43,218 bases of DNA from Pseudooceanicola marinus. GTDB taxonomy: Bacteria > Pseudomonadota > Alphaproteobacteria > Rhodobacterales > Rhodobacteraceae. Positions within the stretch are counted from its first letter, which is position 1, and every line of letters begins with the position of its first letter. Below the pieces are notes generated by a model. The model was not told the DNA's origin. It did no database searches and saw nothing but the letters and a program-made list of their open reading frames with translations. This document shows positions 6,945 through 16,001 of this stretch, piece after piece. The stretch lies in contig NZ_JAIVMC010000019.1 in NCBI RefSeq assembly GCF_020177265.1, positions 1 through 43,218 on the forward strand, read 5' to 3'. The position numbers and the translations under genes were made by a program.

Positions 6945-8087
6945 ATGACAGGTTCGAAACCGATTACCATTCGCCAGCTGGAGGTGCTCGACGGGATCGC
7001 CACCGCCGGTTCAATCCGCAAGGCCGCCAAGCTTCTCGGCCTGACCCAGCCCACCATCTCCGCGCAGCTCGCCAAACTGGAAACCGCGCTCGGCTCCGAA
7101 CTGGTCAGCCGCGACCAGGGGCATCCCGGTGTCCTGACCGGGGCCGGCGAGCTTTGGGCGCGCACCGCCAGCAGCGTGTTGACTGAACTGGAGGAAGGCC
7201 GGACCCGCCACGGCGAGATCTTCGGCCATGAAGGCTACACGATGAGCTTCGCGACGATCCCTTCCCATGCCGGGCGGTCGCTGGGGATCGCGGCAGCGGT
7301 GGCGCGCGCCATCCCCGGCTTCTCCGAGGTCTCGGTCAGCCTGGCCCCGTCCAGCGCCGAGCTGCTCGACTACCTTGCCATTCGCAAGGCCAGGATCGGC
7401 CTGCTGGCCATGACCGAGGAGCTGAGGCAGACGCGCTCGCTGATGTCAGAAGAGATCTACACGGATCAGATCGTCTGGGCGGTGCCACGCTCGATCGACC
7501 CAGGGCTGGTGCGCGCGGTGCTGTCAGGCGACGCCGGGGCGCGGGACCTGCCGCCGGCGCTGCAGAAACGTGTCGTGGTAAGGGCCCCGCACGAATGGTC
7601 CGACGTCGGTGCCAACTGGTACAGGACCCGGTTGCCCGACGCCGCGCCCTCCTATGTCAGCGACCTGCACGTTGGCGCGGTCGAGATCGTCGCCGCGGGC
7701 CTGGCCACCTGCCATGTCTCGATGACGCTGCGGGCCAACCTGCCGGAACGCATCCACGACACCGTCGCCTTCTACGAGACCGGCCTGACCTCCCAGGCGA
7801 TGGTGGTGGCCATGCCGCGCCACCTGATGGCCGTCCCCTCCTTCGCACGCTACTTCCGCAACCTGTCCGCCGCCCTGCGGGATCACTACGCCCGGGCCCT
7901 GTCACCTGCGGCCCTGCGGCCCGATGCGACGGCGCGTTTCATGCGCCATCGCGCCGGCGAAACCGGCGCGATGACACTGGAAAAAGTCCTGCCCCGGTCG
8001 GGACTTCCGGGGCAGGACCGATGCAGTGATGGGGGGACGATCACTGCATCGTCGAGCGACAGTAGTCAGCCACCTGTTCATCGTTGA
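6945..8087 (+). CDS. LysR-family transcriptional regulator with C-terminal extension
   Basis: A 380-residue LysR-type regulator. The winged HTH is at about 8-66 (ITIRQLEVLDGIATAGSIRK, then LTQPTISAQLAKLE), followed by the periplasmic-binding-like effector domain to about residue 320. LysR proteins usually end near 300-320; this frame continues about 60 residues of low-complexity sequence through two hairpins and 47 bases into the convergent gene, which suggests a lost stop codon. GGAG lies 7 bases before the ATG, chosen over an in-frame ATG 93 bases upstream. No clear target is adjacent; the effector is unknown. Confidence 0.85.
   Translation: MTGSKPITIRQLEVLDGIATAGSIRKAAKLLGLTQPTISAQLAKLETALGSELVSRDQGHPGVLTGAGELWARTASSVLTELEEGRTRHGEIFGHEGYTMSFATIPSHAGRSLGIAAAVARAIPGFSEVSVSLAPSSAELLDYLAIRKARIGLLAMTEELRQTRSLMSEEIYTDQIVWAVPRSIDPGLVRAVLSGDAGARDLPPALQKRVVVRAPHEWSDVGANWYRTRLPDAAPSYVSDLHVGAVEIVAAGLATCHVSMTLRANLPERIHDTVAFYETGLTSQAMVVAMPRHLMAVPSFARYFRNLSAALRDHYARALSPAALRPDATARFMRHRAGETGAMTLEKVLPRSGLPGQDRCSDGGTITASSSDSSQPPVHR
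7986..8018 (+). terminator. GC-rich hairpin inside the LysR 3' end
   Basis: GTCCTGCCCCGG, a 9-base loop and CCGGGGCAGGAC form a perfect 12-bp stem. It looks like the natural terminator of the LysR gene, although the reading frame passes through it. No T-run follows. Confidence 0.5.
8019..8051 (-). terminator. second tandem hairpin over the convergent stop codon
   Basis: CGATGCAGTGAT, a G-rich 9-base loop and ATCACTGCATCG form a second perfect 12-bp stem directly after the first. It includes the TGA of the minus-strand secreted protein gene. Two perfect stems back to back at a convergent gene end probably block read-through in both directions. Confidence 0.5.
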
Positions 8088-8763
8088 ACGGGGTGCCGCG
8101 CAGCTTGCGCGCAAGGATCACCCCGTCGTCACGACGAGAGCACGTCACATAGCTCGACAGCGGGCGCGGTGCCTGAGTGGTGGCGCGTCGCGGCGTCGTC
8201 GTGGCCGCGAAGGCCGCCCGCTGAACCTGGGTGGCCTGCCGCCGCTCGTTGGCGGTACAGACACTGTTGGGCGGAAGGGTGCCGACCTGCCGCAGGGCCT
8301 GGCAGGCCTCGGAATCACGCCGCGCGATCATGATCAGCGCCGCCTGACCCTGGCCCATCTGCGCCAGCAGGCAGGCCTCGTCCACGCGGGAGTTGCCCCC
8401 GGCCGCCCCGCCGCCGATCAGCGAGATGCCGACGCTGGAGGACAGCGAACAGGGATGCCCCGAGCCCATCGAGGGCGGCTGCACGGCCGGCGCGTTGCGC
8501 ACGGTGTAGGACCCGCCGTAGCGATGATTGGTGGTGATCTCCCCCGGGGTCCGCTGATCGAGGTAGATCTGGGCGTTGGAATGGCCGCCCGCGGCCGAGG
8601 ACGTCGAGCTGGTCGACACCTGGGCGGAGCTGGACGAACTGGAGCTCGATCCGCTGCTGGCGCTCTGGCCGGCGGCGGTCGTGGCCAGCATGGCCGAGAC
8701 GAAGAGGGCGCCGGCAGCAGTGGCCAGCAACTTGGCGGGTACTTTCTGGATATCATTGAACAT
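8041..8763 (-). CDS. secreted Ser-rich hypothetical protein
   Basis: A 240-residue exported protein. It has a signal peptide (about 1-33: basic start, hydrophobic LLATAAGALFVSAMLA, cleavage near AAGQS). A Ser/Thr-rich linker follows at about 34-60. The central region has HPCSLSSSVGISLIGGGAAG and then a segment with cysteines at EACLLAQMGQGQAALI and SEACQALR. The C-terminal part is Thr/Pro/Arg-rich and ends with a further Cys pair (TCSRRDDG, DYCRSTM). Paired cysteines suit periplasmic or outer-surface folding. GAGGAG lies 7 bases before the ATG. The family is not named. Together with the next secreted gene on the same strand it may be a surface or matrix component. Confidence 0.75.
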   Translation of the reverse strand: MFNDIQKVPAKLLATAAGALFVSAMLATTAAGQSASSGSSSSSSSSAQVSTSSTSSAAGGHSNAQIYLDQRTPGEITTNHRYGGSYTVRNAPAVQPPSMGSGHPCSLSSSVGISLIGGGAAGGNSRVDEACLLAQMGQGQAALIMIARRDSEACQALRQVGTLPPNSVCTANERRQATQVQRAAFAATTTPRRATTQAPRPLSSYVTCSRRDDGVILARKLRGTPFNDEQVADYCRSTMQ

Positions 8764-8878
8764 GGGTTTCTCCTCCCCGAACGCAGAGGTCTGGGTTGAG
8801 GCCGGAGCAGTACGTTCGGATAGCTGCTCCGGCCAGCCCGATCCGATGGGACACGGGACCGGGCTCTGGCATCAGGTC

Positions 8879-9271
8879 CTAGAACATGATGCCAAGGCCG
8901 CCGAAGGCGCCGCTGCTGCTGCCGTTGCCGAGGCTGTAGCCACCGGTGGCGCCTGCCGCACCGAAGCCGAAGACGCCGGCGGTCGAGGTGTTCTCGACCC
9001 CGCCGACCGTGGCGGTCGAGGACGACGAGCCGGAAATCGCGCCGCCCGGTCCGAGAACCGTGTAGCCTTCCGCGGTGCCAGCGCTGGCCAGTTCCATCGA
9101 GGTGCTGTTGGTCGCCCCGGCGAGACCACCGAAGGTCCCCGCGCCCGAACCACCCGATGCGATCACCCCGCTTTCGGAGCCCGACCAGGACCCGGTGCCC
9201 AGCACGACCTGTGCCGAGGCGCTACCCCCGGCCAGGGCGGCGGCAGATGCCAAGATAACGAAAAGTCTCAT
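8879..9271 (-). CDS. secreted Gly/Ser-rich protein
   Basis: A 130-residue exported protein. The signal peptide is MRLFVILASAAALAGGSASA, cut before QVV. The mature part is almost entirely Gly, Ser, Ala and Thr in short beta-favouring repeats (for example GSWSGSESGVIASGGSG and GVFGFGAAGATGGYSLGNG), without cysteine. Such composition is found in secreted fibre, adhesin-like or amyloid-forming proteins, but no established curli repeat is seen. GGAGG lies 7 bases before the ATG. It precedes the Ser-rich secreted gene at 8041 in the same direction with a 115-base gap and may share its transcript. Confidence 0.65.
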   Translation of the reverse strand: MRLFVILASAAALAGGSASAQVVLGTGSWSGSESGVIASGGSGAGTFGGLAGATNSTSMELASAGTAEGYTVLGPGGAISGSSSSTATVGGVENTSTAGVFGFGAAGATGGYSLGNGSSSGAFGGLGIMF

Positions 9272-9796
9272 TTCAATTCCTCCTGCTGGTTTCACTTTCG
9301 CCCGACCGGCGTCGCCGTCGGCCGAACCGTCGAGTTGAGGTCTAAGCCTCGAAACCAACTTACTTTTCCGGATCAGCCGCCAGCAATTGACGTGACGGGC
9401 ATCGCCCGTTTCGGGGAGGCCGGGATGCGGCATTGCCCGAAGGGTGTAACCCGATGGGGAGACGCCTCACCCGACCGGGCTACCCGGGGCCGTGGCACGG
9501 CGCCTCCTTCCTGCCCGGATGGGTCAGAACAGCGCCAACGCACCGCTTTTGGGGTCCCTCTCGCGACTCGGCGGAAGACGCCAGGGAGTCGCGGCATGCG
9601 GCCAGACCCCTCCTCGCAGTCTCGCGGCGGACGACGGGTCGGAAAACGACGGCCCTTGCCATTGAAAGAGCAGAATTAACCGGCGCCCGGGTCCAAAAAT
9701 CGCCATCTTCTGACACAATAGTGAGCACCAGTTCAGAGAGTTCGCGGCGGCCCCACGGTCGCCTGTTTTCGACCCAGAGTGAGGCCAGTGCGCAGA
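9272..9796. other. structured gap upstream of the polysaccharide operon
   Basis: These 525 bases between divergent genes hold no convincing gene but several short hairpins: ACGGGC-ATC-GCCCGT at 9395-9409, others about 9440-9500, and a larger one at 9562-9593 (outer CGCGACTC/GAGTCGCG, inner GGCG/CGCC). Promoters for both directions must lie here. A structured untranslated leader or small RNA is possible. Nothing matches a known riboswitch. Confidence 0.4.
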
Positions 9797-11020
9797 ATGC
9801 CATTGACCATGACCGATCCGATCCTGGTTCCGCCGCTGAAAGTGGTGGTCGCAGATGATGATGCCCTGCAGCGCGCCCATGCGTCCGCGCTGCTGCGGAA
9901 GCTGGGTTATGACCCCTACGAGGCCGAGGATGGCGCGGCGGCGCTGGATCTGGTGCGCCAGCTGGGCGCGCGAATCCTGCTGTGCGATCTCAACATGCCT
10001 GGCCTGGACGGTCACGAACTGGCCCGCAGCGTGCGCGAGGACAAGACCGATCACTACGTGCACATCATCATGGTCACCAGCCAGAGCCAGAGCGCGGAGC
10101 GCGAGCGCGCGCTGGAGGCAGGGGTGGACGATTTCATGGCCAAGCCGCTGGACCGCGCCAGCCTGACCGCGCGCATCCGCTCGGCCGACCGTCTGCTGCG
10201 CCATGAGATGCTGCTGGCCGAACGCAATCGCGTGCTGGCGGAGGCCAAGGAGCAGATCGAGGCGGACCTGCGGGCCGCCGCCAACGCACAACGCCGCATG
10301 CTGCCCGCGCCCGAGGCGCGCGTCGGCGACTGCAGCTTCCATTCCGCCTTCATGCCCTCGAACATCCTGTCGGGTGACATGTTCGCCTATTACCAGGTCG
10401 CGCCGGGCTACATCGGCTTCTACGCCATCGACGTGGCCGGCCACGGCGTGCATGCCTCGCTGCTGTCCGTGGCCCTGGGGCACCTGCTGACCGCTGAATA
10501 CTTCCGCCGCCGCGCCTTCGACGACACCGGCGCGCCGAATCCCGCGGCCCTGGTGGCAACCCTGAACGAACGCTTCTTCCGCCAGGATAGCACCGAGTAT
10601 TTCACCATGTTCTGTGGTATCCTCGAACAGAAGAGCGGCCGACTGCACTACTGTCAGGCCGGGGCCCCCTCCCCGGTCGCGATCGGCCCGACCGGCGTGA
10701 CCCGCCAGATCGGCGACGGCGGATTCCCCGTCGCGCTGCTGGACATGGCCACCTTCGAGAACCGGTGTGACCAGCTCGACAGTGGAGAAACCCTGGTCGT
10801 CTATTCCGACGGCGCCACCGAGGCCGAAAGCCTGACCGGCGAGGCTTTTGGCGAGGCCCGGTTCCGGGGGGTGCTGGAAGAGGCCGCGACCCGGCCCGGC
10901 ACCATTCCCGGCAAGATGGTCGAGGCCCTGACCCGCTGGCGCAACGGCCGCACCCTGCAAGACGATCTGACCATCCTCGTGTGCGAAAGGACCCAACAGA
11001 ATGATCAAGTTTCACGGTGA
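9797..11020 (+). CDS. response regulator fused to PP2C (SpoIIE/RsbU-type) phosphatase
   Basis: A 407-residue cytosolic protein. An N-terminal receiver domain (about 14-130) shows acidic residues at 20-22, the phosphate-accepting Asp64 in LLCDLNMPGLDG, and Lys116 in MAKPLD. A coiled linker leads to a PP2C/SpoIIE serine phosphatase domain with its metal-binding aspartates visible (ILSGDMF, IDVAGHG, YSDGATEAE, DDLTIL). Phosphorylated receivers of this type switch the phosphatase on to dephosphorylate a STAS antagonist, encoded next. The start is uncertain: GTG 9779, ATG 9797 and ATG 9809 are in frame; 9797 is given. It opens the operon and is probably the output of the hybrid kinase three genes later. 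Confidence 0.88.
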   Translation: MPLTMTDPILVPPLKVVVADDDALQRAHASALLRKLGYDPYEAEDGAAALDLVRQLGARILLCDLNMPGLDGHELARSVREDKTDHYVHIIMVTSQSQSAERERALEAGVDDFMAKPLDRASLTARIRSADRLLRHEMLLAERNRVLAEAKEQIEADLRAAANAQRRMLPAPEARVGDCSFHSAFMPSNILSGDMFAYYQVAPGYIGFYAIDVAGHGVHASLLSVALGHLLTAEYFRRRAFDDTGAPNPAALVATLNERFFRQDSTEYFTMFCGILEQKSGRLHYCQAGAPSPVAIGPTGVTRQIGDGGFPVALLDMATFENRCDQLDSGETLVVYSDGATEAESLTGEAFGEARFRGVLEEAATRPGTIPGKMVEALTRWRNGRTLQDDLTILVCERTQQNDQVSR

Positions 11021-11348
11021 TGCCGCGGACGGCCTGGGCATCGTCGAGCCCGGCACCGACCGGCTGACCGCCGCCAACGCCACCTCCTTCAAGGACGACG
11101 TCCTGGGCCTGATCGAGGCCGGCACCAGCCGCCTTGTCATCGACCTCAGCAAGGTCGATTTCGTCGATTCCTCCGGCATCGGGGCGCTGGTCGGCCTGCT
11201 GAAGCGGATCGGCCACCGCGGCGAGATCGTCGTTTCCGGCCTGTCGGACAATGTCAGCCAGATGTTCCGCATTACCCGCATGGACCGTGTCTTTTCCAGC
11301 TATGACACCGCCGAGGCGGCGTTGCGTGCATTGAGAGAAAACGCCTAG
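11001..11348 (+). CDS. STAS-domain anti-sigma factor antagonist (RsbV/SpoIIAA-like)
   Basis: A 115-residue STAS protein. The conserved phosphorylation loop is clear at about 53-62 (DFVDSSGIGALV), with Ser57 or Ser58 the site phosphorylated by the ATPase encoded next and dephosphorylated by the upstream phosphatase. When unphosphorylated it would bind the ATPase and free its partner. It overlaps the phosphatase gene by 20 bases, and its stop overlaps the next gene's GTG start by one base, so it is translationally coupled on both sides. No RsbX or sigma factor gene is adjacent, so the final target is unknown. Confidence 0.9.
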   Translation: MIKFHGDAADGLGIVEPGTDRLTAANATSFKDDVLGLIEAGTSRLVIDLSKVDFVDSSGIGALVGLLKRIGHRGEIVVSGLSDNVSQMFRITRMDRVFSSYDTAEAALRALRENA

Positions 11349-11782
11349 TGCCGCTTCTGTCGCTGGAGATGCGCCCGGAATTGTCCGAGGTGGACATGGC
11401 CGTGACCTCCCTGAAGGAGGCTGCGGGGCACGCCCTGTCGGAAATGAAGCTGGCCACCTTCGAGATCGCCCTGTCGGAGGCGCTGACCAATGCGGTGCGT
11501 CACGGTCTGGTGTCGGTGGAAGGCAGTGCGGCGCCCGATCAGCCGATCAAGGTCACACTGTCGGACAGTCCGCGCGGGCTGCTGATCGAGATCATTGACG
11601 CCGGCGCCCAGGGCCCCGAGGATCTCTACGAAGATGTCGCCAGCCCCGATGCGATCGACCTGATGGCCGAAAGCGGTCGCGGCCTGTCGCTGATCCGGCA
11701 TTGCGTCGATGACCTGACCTTCGAGCCCGCCCCCGGCCACAACCGTCTGGAGCTTCTCTTTCACCCGGACCTCGACACATGA
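11348..11782 (+). CDS. RsbW/SpoIIAB-like serine kinase ATPase
   Basis: A 144-residue GHKL-type ATPase of the anti-sigma regulatory factor family (HATPase_c_2). The N box is EALTNAVRHG (Asn48), the G1 box IIDAGAQGP and the G2 box ESGRGLSLIR. Such proteins phosphorylate the STAS partner and hold a sigma factor or another client. It begins with GTG at 11348, overlapping the previous stop, and its end overlaps the hybrid kinase start by 4 bases. Since no sigma factor is encoded here, the client could be a sigma factor elsewhere or a polysaccharide enzyme; this is open. Confidence 0.88.
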   Translation: MPLLSLEMRPELSEVDMAVTSLKEAAGHALSEMKLATFEIALSEALTNAVRHGLVSVEGSAAPDQPIKVTLSDSPRGLLIEIIDAGAQGPEDLYEDVASPDAIDLMAESGRGLSLIRHCVDDLTFEPAPGHNRLELLFHPDLDT

Positions 11783-14349
11783 TGAACCTGCTGATCGAAC
11801 CCGGATACCCTGTTGCCCTCCTGTCGGTGGTGCTGGCAATTGCCGCGCTCCTGCTGCAGGGCTATGCCTACCGCGCCCGCGGTCGGCGGCTGGCGCAGGT
11901 GGCCCAGGATCTGCAGGAGGCGCAGCGGATCGCCCATATCGGGACGGTCCGCTGGGATTTCGTCCGCGACGAGGTGGTCTGGAGCGACGAATACGCCCGG
12001 CTCCTCGGGCTGGAACCCGGCGGGCGCATGACCGGCACCCAGTTCACCGGCATGCTGCTGCCGGAGTATGTCGACCGGGTGGTGTCCAGCGAGGAACGCG
12101 CGCTGAAGGTCTCGGCCGAGACCGGCAAGCCCGCCCGGCGGGAAATCGTCTATCGCGTGCAAAGTCGTGACGGTCGGATCATGGATGTCTCCGCGCTGTC
12201 GGAGCTGAAGGCCGATCGCGACGGCCGGCCGCTCTACATGATCTCGACCATCCGCGACGTGACCGAGGAGCTGGAGCGGCAGGCCGAGCTGCGCAAGAGC
12301 GAGAGCAACCTGGCCGGCGCGCTGCGCGTGGCCGACCTCAGCTGGATGCGCAAGACCCTGAAGGATGGCAAGATCACCTGGTCGGACAGTCTCTATGCGC
12401 TGATCGGGCGCGATCCGGCGGAGGGGCCTGTGTCGCTGTCGACCCTGATCTGCGACGAGGATCTGCCCGCCTACCGCGCCGCGCTGAAGAAGATGCGCGC
12501 CGCCGAGCCCGCCCAGGACCCAAACCACAGCCGTCTGTCCCTGCGCCTGGCCCGCAGCAACGGCGAGGTGATCCACGCCCGGATCGAGCTGGAGGTCACC
12601 CATGATGCCGATGGTGAACCCGACACCCTGTCGGGGGTGATCCGGGACGTCACCGAGGACGTGAAACGCGAGGCGGAGCTGCATGACGCAGTGGCCGCTG
12701 CCGAACATGCCAATGCGTCCAAGAGCGAATTCCTGGCCGTCATCAGCCACGAGTTGCGCACGCCGATGAACGGGGTGCTGGGCATGCTGGGCGCGCTGAA
12801 CGAAACACAGCTGGACGACGCGCAGCGCGAACAGGTGCAGATCGCGCGCAACTCCGCCAACTCCCTGCTGGTGATCCTCAACGACATTCTGGACGCCTCG
12901 AAGATCGAGGCGGGCCGCCTGCAGATCGAAGAGGAATCCTTCGAGCTGAACAGCATGGTGCGCAGCGTGATCCACCTCTACGCGCAGCGTGCGTCTGAGA
13001 AGCGGATCGTGCTGGACAGCCGGATCGACGCGGGCATCCCGCCCTGGATCCGCGCCGACAGCGGACGGATCCGGCAGATCCTGTCGAACCTCGTCAGCAA
13101 CGCCATCAAGTTCACCGACAGCGGCCATGTGATGCTTTACGTCTCGGCCCTGCCGCAGACGGGCGGCGAACCGCTCCGCCTGCGCTTCCGGGTCGAGGAC
13201 ACGGGCGCCGGCATCCCGCAGGAATACCACTCGCGCGTCTTCGGCCGTTTCGAACAGCTCGGCGCCTCGGGCAACAACCGCCGCATGGGCACCGGGCTGG
13301 GCCTGTCGATCAGCCAGAGCCTGGCCGAACTGATGTCCGGCACAATGGGCTTCGACAGCACCGAGGGCGAAGGCTCGACCTTCTGGCTGGACCTGCCGGT
13401 CGAGCCGGCCGAGAATGCCCTGGAACGCGGCCCGGAAGAGCCTGCGGCCGAGAGCCTCGACGTGCCGCGCATGCGGATCCTCGTGGCCGAGGACAACAGC
13501 ACCAACCAGCTGGTCGCCCGCTCCATGCTGGAACGCCTCGGACAGAACGTCGATCTGGTGGTCAACGGCGCCGAGGCGGTCGAGGCGGTGCAGAAATTTG
13601 ATTACGATCTGGTGCTGATGGACGTGTCGATGCCGGTGATGGACGGCCCCACGGCCACGCAACGCATTCGCGCCCTGCCCACCGATGTCAGCGCCATCCC
13701 GATCTTGGCGCTGACGGCCCATGCCGGCGACGACCAGATCGGCTTTTACATGAACGCAGGCTTCAACGAGGTGCTGACCAAGCCGATCCTGAAGCACGAG
13801 CTGGAACGCGCCCTGGACCGCTGGAAGCAGTTCGCGCTGCAGAAAAGCGGCGCCGAGGACGGGATCGAGCTGCCTTCGCCGGGTGATGAGGACGTCACGA
13901 CGGGATCACTTGGGCGCGCGCGCAGCGCAGGCGACAACGACGGCGGAGCGCCCGTCGCTGGCCGGGCGTCGGAGTTCTGCGATGCCGAGGCCCTGAACGA
14001 GAAACTGGTCGAGATGGATCACGATTTCGGCGCTGACACCGTGAAGGGCATCCTGAAGGCCACCGTCTCTGACCTGTCGCGCCATATCTCCACGCTGGAG
14101 GCGCAGCAGAGCGCCGAGGGCGAGGCGCGCGACGATGTGCTGCTGTACCGCTCCTTCCATTCGCTGGTCGGGATCGCCTCCACGCTCGGGTGCGGAAAGA
14201 TGACCAACCATTGCCGCCTTCTGGAAACGCTGCCCGACGCCCGCGCCGATGCGCCCGAGCTGGTGCAGTCGCTGCTCGACCAGGTCCGCCTGATGCGCGA
14301 CGAGGTTGCCGACCTCGCCGAAGAGAAAAGGAACTCGAAATGCGCCTGA
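11779..14349 (+). CDS. hybrid sensor histidine kinase with PAS, receiver and HPt
   Basis: An 856-residue inner-membrane protein. A single membrane segment lies near 12-30, followed by two PAS-like domains (about 42-165 and 175-298, each ending in IRDVTE). Then come HisKA with His324 (VISHELRTPMNG), HATPase_c (NAIKF near 441, DTGAGI near 474, GTGLGLS near 504), a receiver with Asp615 (LMDVSMPVMDG) and Lys668, and a C-terminal HPt with His794 (RSFHSLVG). It therefore carries a full His-Asp-His relay; the final acceptor is probably the receiver-phosphatase that opens the operon. It overlaps the next gene by 10 bases, linking signalling directly to the polysaccharide genes. Confidence 0.92.
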   Translation: MMNLLIEPGYPVALLSVVLAIAALLLQGYAYRARGRRLAQVAQDLQEAQRIAHIGTVRWDFVRDEVVWSDEYARLLGLEPGGRMTGTQFTGMLLPEYVDRVVSSEERALKVSAETGKPARREIVYRVQSRDGRIMDVSALSELKADRDGRPLYMISTIRDVTEELERQAELRKSESNLAGALRVADLSWMRKTLKDGKITWSDSLYALIGRDPAEGPVSLSTLICDEDLPAYRAALKKMRAAEPAQDPNHSRLSLRLARSNGEVIHARIELEVTHDADGEPDTLSGVIRDVTEDVKREAELHDAVAAAEHANASKSEFLAVISHELRTPMNGVLGMLGALNETQLDDAQREQVQIARNSANSLLVILNDILDASKIEAGRLQIEEESFELNSMVRSVIHLYAQRASEKRIVLDSRIDAGIPPWIRADSGRIRQILSNLVSNAIKFTDSGHVMLYVSALPQTGGEPLRLRFRVEDTGAGIPQEYHSRVFGRFEQLGASGNNRRMGTGLGLSISQSLAELMSGTMGFDSTEGEGSTFWLDLPVEPAENALERGPEEPAAESLDVPRMRILVAEDNSTNQLVARSMLERLGQNVDLVVNGAEAVEAVQKFDYDLVLMDVSMPVMDGPTATQRIRALPTDVSAIPILALTAHAGDDQIGFYMNAGFNEVLTKPILKHELERALDRWKQFALQKSGAEDGIELPSPGDEDVTTGSLGRARSAGDNDGGAPVAGRASEFCDAEALNEKLVEMDHDFGADTVKGILKATVSDLSRHISTLEAQQSAEGEARDDVLLYRSFHSLVGIASTLGCGKMTNHCRLLETLPDARADAPELVQSLLDQVRLMRDEVADLAEEKRNSKCA

Positions 14350-16001
14350 CGCGTCCCTCCACGCGCCCGATGCTTCCCCTGCTGTCCCTCGCCTGCGCCA
14401 CGCTGGCCCTCGGCCTGGGCGCCGGTCCCGCCTCGGCGCAGGAAAGCGGCACCGCCCTGCCCCAGAGCCTGGCCCCGCTGACATCTGCCGAGGCGCCTTC
14501 GGAGCCGGTTGAGACGCATCCCCGCCCCTTTGGTCGCCAGGGCGAGCTGACGGAGCGCGAGATGGAGATGGCGCGCACCGCCTGGTCCTATTTCGTCGAG
14601 CGTTATCAGCCGGAAACCGGGCTGGTGAACGCCGTCGGCTCCTATCCCTCGACGACGCTCTGGGATACCGCTTCCTACATCAGCGGCCTGGTCGCGGCCT
14701 ACGAGCTGGGCATCATCGACAAGCGCACCTTCGACACCCGCGCGACCAAGCTGATCCGCACCCTGCGCAACCTGGATCTGTTCCGCGGCGAGGCGCCCAA
14801 CAAGGTCTACAACACCCAGACCGGCGAGAAGGTGAACTATGCCAACCAGCCCGGCGAGATCGGTTATTCCGTGCTCGACATGGGCCGCATGCTGGTCTGG
14901 CTGCGGATCCTGAAGGAACGCTATCCCTACCTGGCCAACGGCGTCGACAACGTGCCGATGCGCTGGAACTACTGCAATATCGTCAACGATGACGGGCGCC
15001 TTTTCGGGTCTCTGGTGCGAGGCGACGGCGAGACGCGCTATGTGCAGGAAGGCCGGCTGGGCTACGAGGAATATGCCGCCAAGGGCTTCGCCCTCTGGGG
15101 CTTCGACGTGACCGCGGCGCTGGATCCGCAGCCGCTGAACTACACCCGGATCTACGACATCGACATCCCCTATGACGGCCGCGACCCGCGCGTCTTCCAC
15201 AACCAGAACTACGTGCTGACCGAAAGCTACCTGCTGGACGGCATCGAGCTGGGCTGGGACCTGCCGGTGGCCGACCCCGCCGGACCGGGCAACGCCAGCC
15301 ACGGGTGGCGCGCCGAGTTCGCGCATCGCATCTTCGAGGTGCAGAAGCGCCGCTTCGAGGCGACGGGCGTGATCACCGCGCGCTCCGAACACCAGGTCGA
15401 TGGCCAGCCCTATTTCGTCTACGACAGCATCTTTGCCGACGGCTACGCCTGGAACACCCTGGATCCGTCGGACACCTACCAGCCCGACCGCGCCGCCGTC
15501 GCCGCCAAGGCGGCCATCGGCATGTGGGCGCTGTGGGAGGACGAGTATACCGATCTGCTTTTCGAAACCGTGGCCGACCTCTCGGAGGCCGAGGGTGGGT
15601 TCTACGAAGGCCTCTACGAGAACGGCAACGGCTTCATCCCGCTTCAGACCGCCAACAACAACGGCATCATCCTGGCCGCCCTCCTTTACAAGGCGCAGGG
15701 ACCCGTGCTGCAGTATGCCAATGACAACACCAGCTACTGGGACACCGCCTGGGCCGGCACCGATATCCGCGCCAACAAGTGCCTGCCGGAAACCCAGGTG
15801 GTAGAACTGACCTGCTGCGCCTGCGAGGACCTCCCGCAGCCGAAACCCGCCGTCACCGCCGAGGAGTTCCAGTTCTGTCGCCCCGTCAACGGCCCCTACG
15901 GCCTGGGCGCCACTGAATGCGGCACGACGGAACAGAGCTTTGCCAAGCCTGAGCCGCGGTACATCCTGCCGCAGGCCTGCCGTGTTCCCTGGGGGCAGTG
16001 A
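14340..16001 (+). CDS. secreted DUF3131-domain protein, first copy
   Basis: A 553-residue exported protein. The signal peptide ends near residue 35 (GAGPASAQES). The DUF3131 domain spans about 70-480: TAWSYFVERYQPETGLVN, YPSTTLWDTASY, GRLGYEEYAAKGFALWGFD, and TANNNGIILAALLYKAQG. DUF3131 proteins look like (alpha/alpha)6-barrel glycosidase relatives and lie near glucan synthases; activity is unproven. A C-terminal extension of about 75 residues holds seven cysteines, including TCCAC, and is absent from the second copy at 19022. The start overlaps the kinase by 10 bases. It probably trims or handles the polymer in the periplasm. Confidence 0.85.
   Translation: MRLTRPSTRPMLPLLSLACATLALGLGAGPASAQESGTALPQSLAPLTSAEAPSEPVETHPRPFGRQGELTEREMEMARTAWSYFVERYQPETGLVNAVGSYPSTTLWDTASYISGLVAAYELGIIDKRTFDTRATKLIRTLRNLDLFRGEAPNKVYNTQTGEKVNYANQPGEIGYSVLDMGRMLVWLRILKERYPYLANGVDNVPMRWNYCNIVNDDGRLFGSLVRGDGETRYVQEGRLGYEEYAAKGFALWGFDVTAALDPQPLNYTRIYDIDIPYDGRDPRVFHNQNYVLTESYLLDGIELGWDLPVADPAGPGNASHGWRAEFAHRIFEVQKRRFEATGVITARSEHQVDGQPYFVYDSIFADGYAWNTLDPSDTYQPDRAAVAAKAAIGMWALWEDEYTDLLFETVADLSEAEGGFYEGLYENGNGFIPLQTANNNGIILAALLYKAQGPVLQYANDNTSYWDTAWAGTDIRANKCLPETQVVELTCCACEDLPQPKPAVTAEEFQFCRPVNGPYGLGATECGTTEQSFAKPEPRYILPQACRVPWGQ

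Noticed and set aside
11761..13797. Minus-strand frame of 678 codons opposite the hybrid kinase
   Set aside because: Same antisense effect in GC-rich DNA; the plus strand encodes all kinase motifs.
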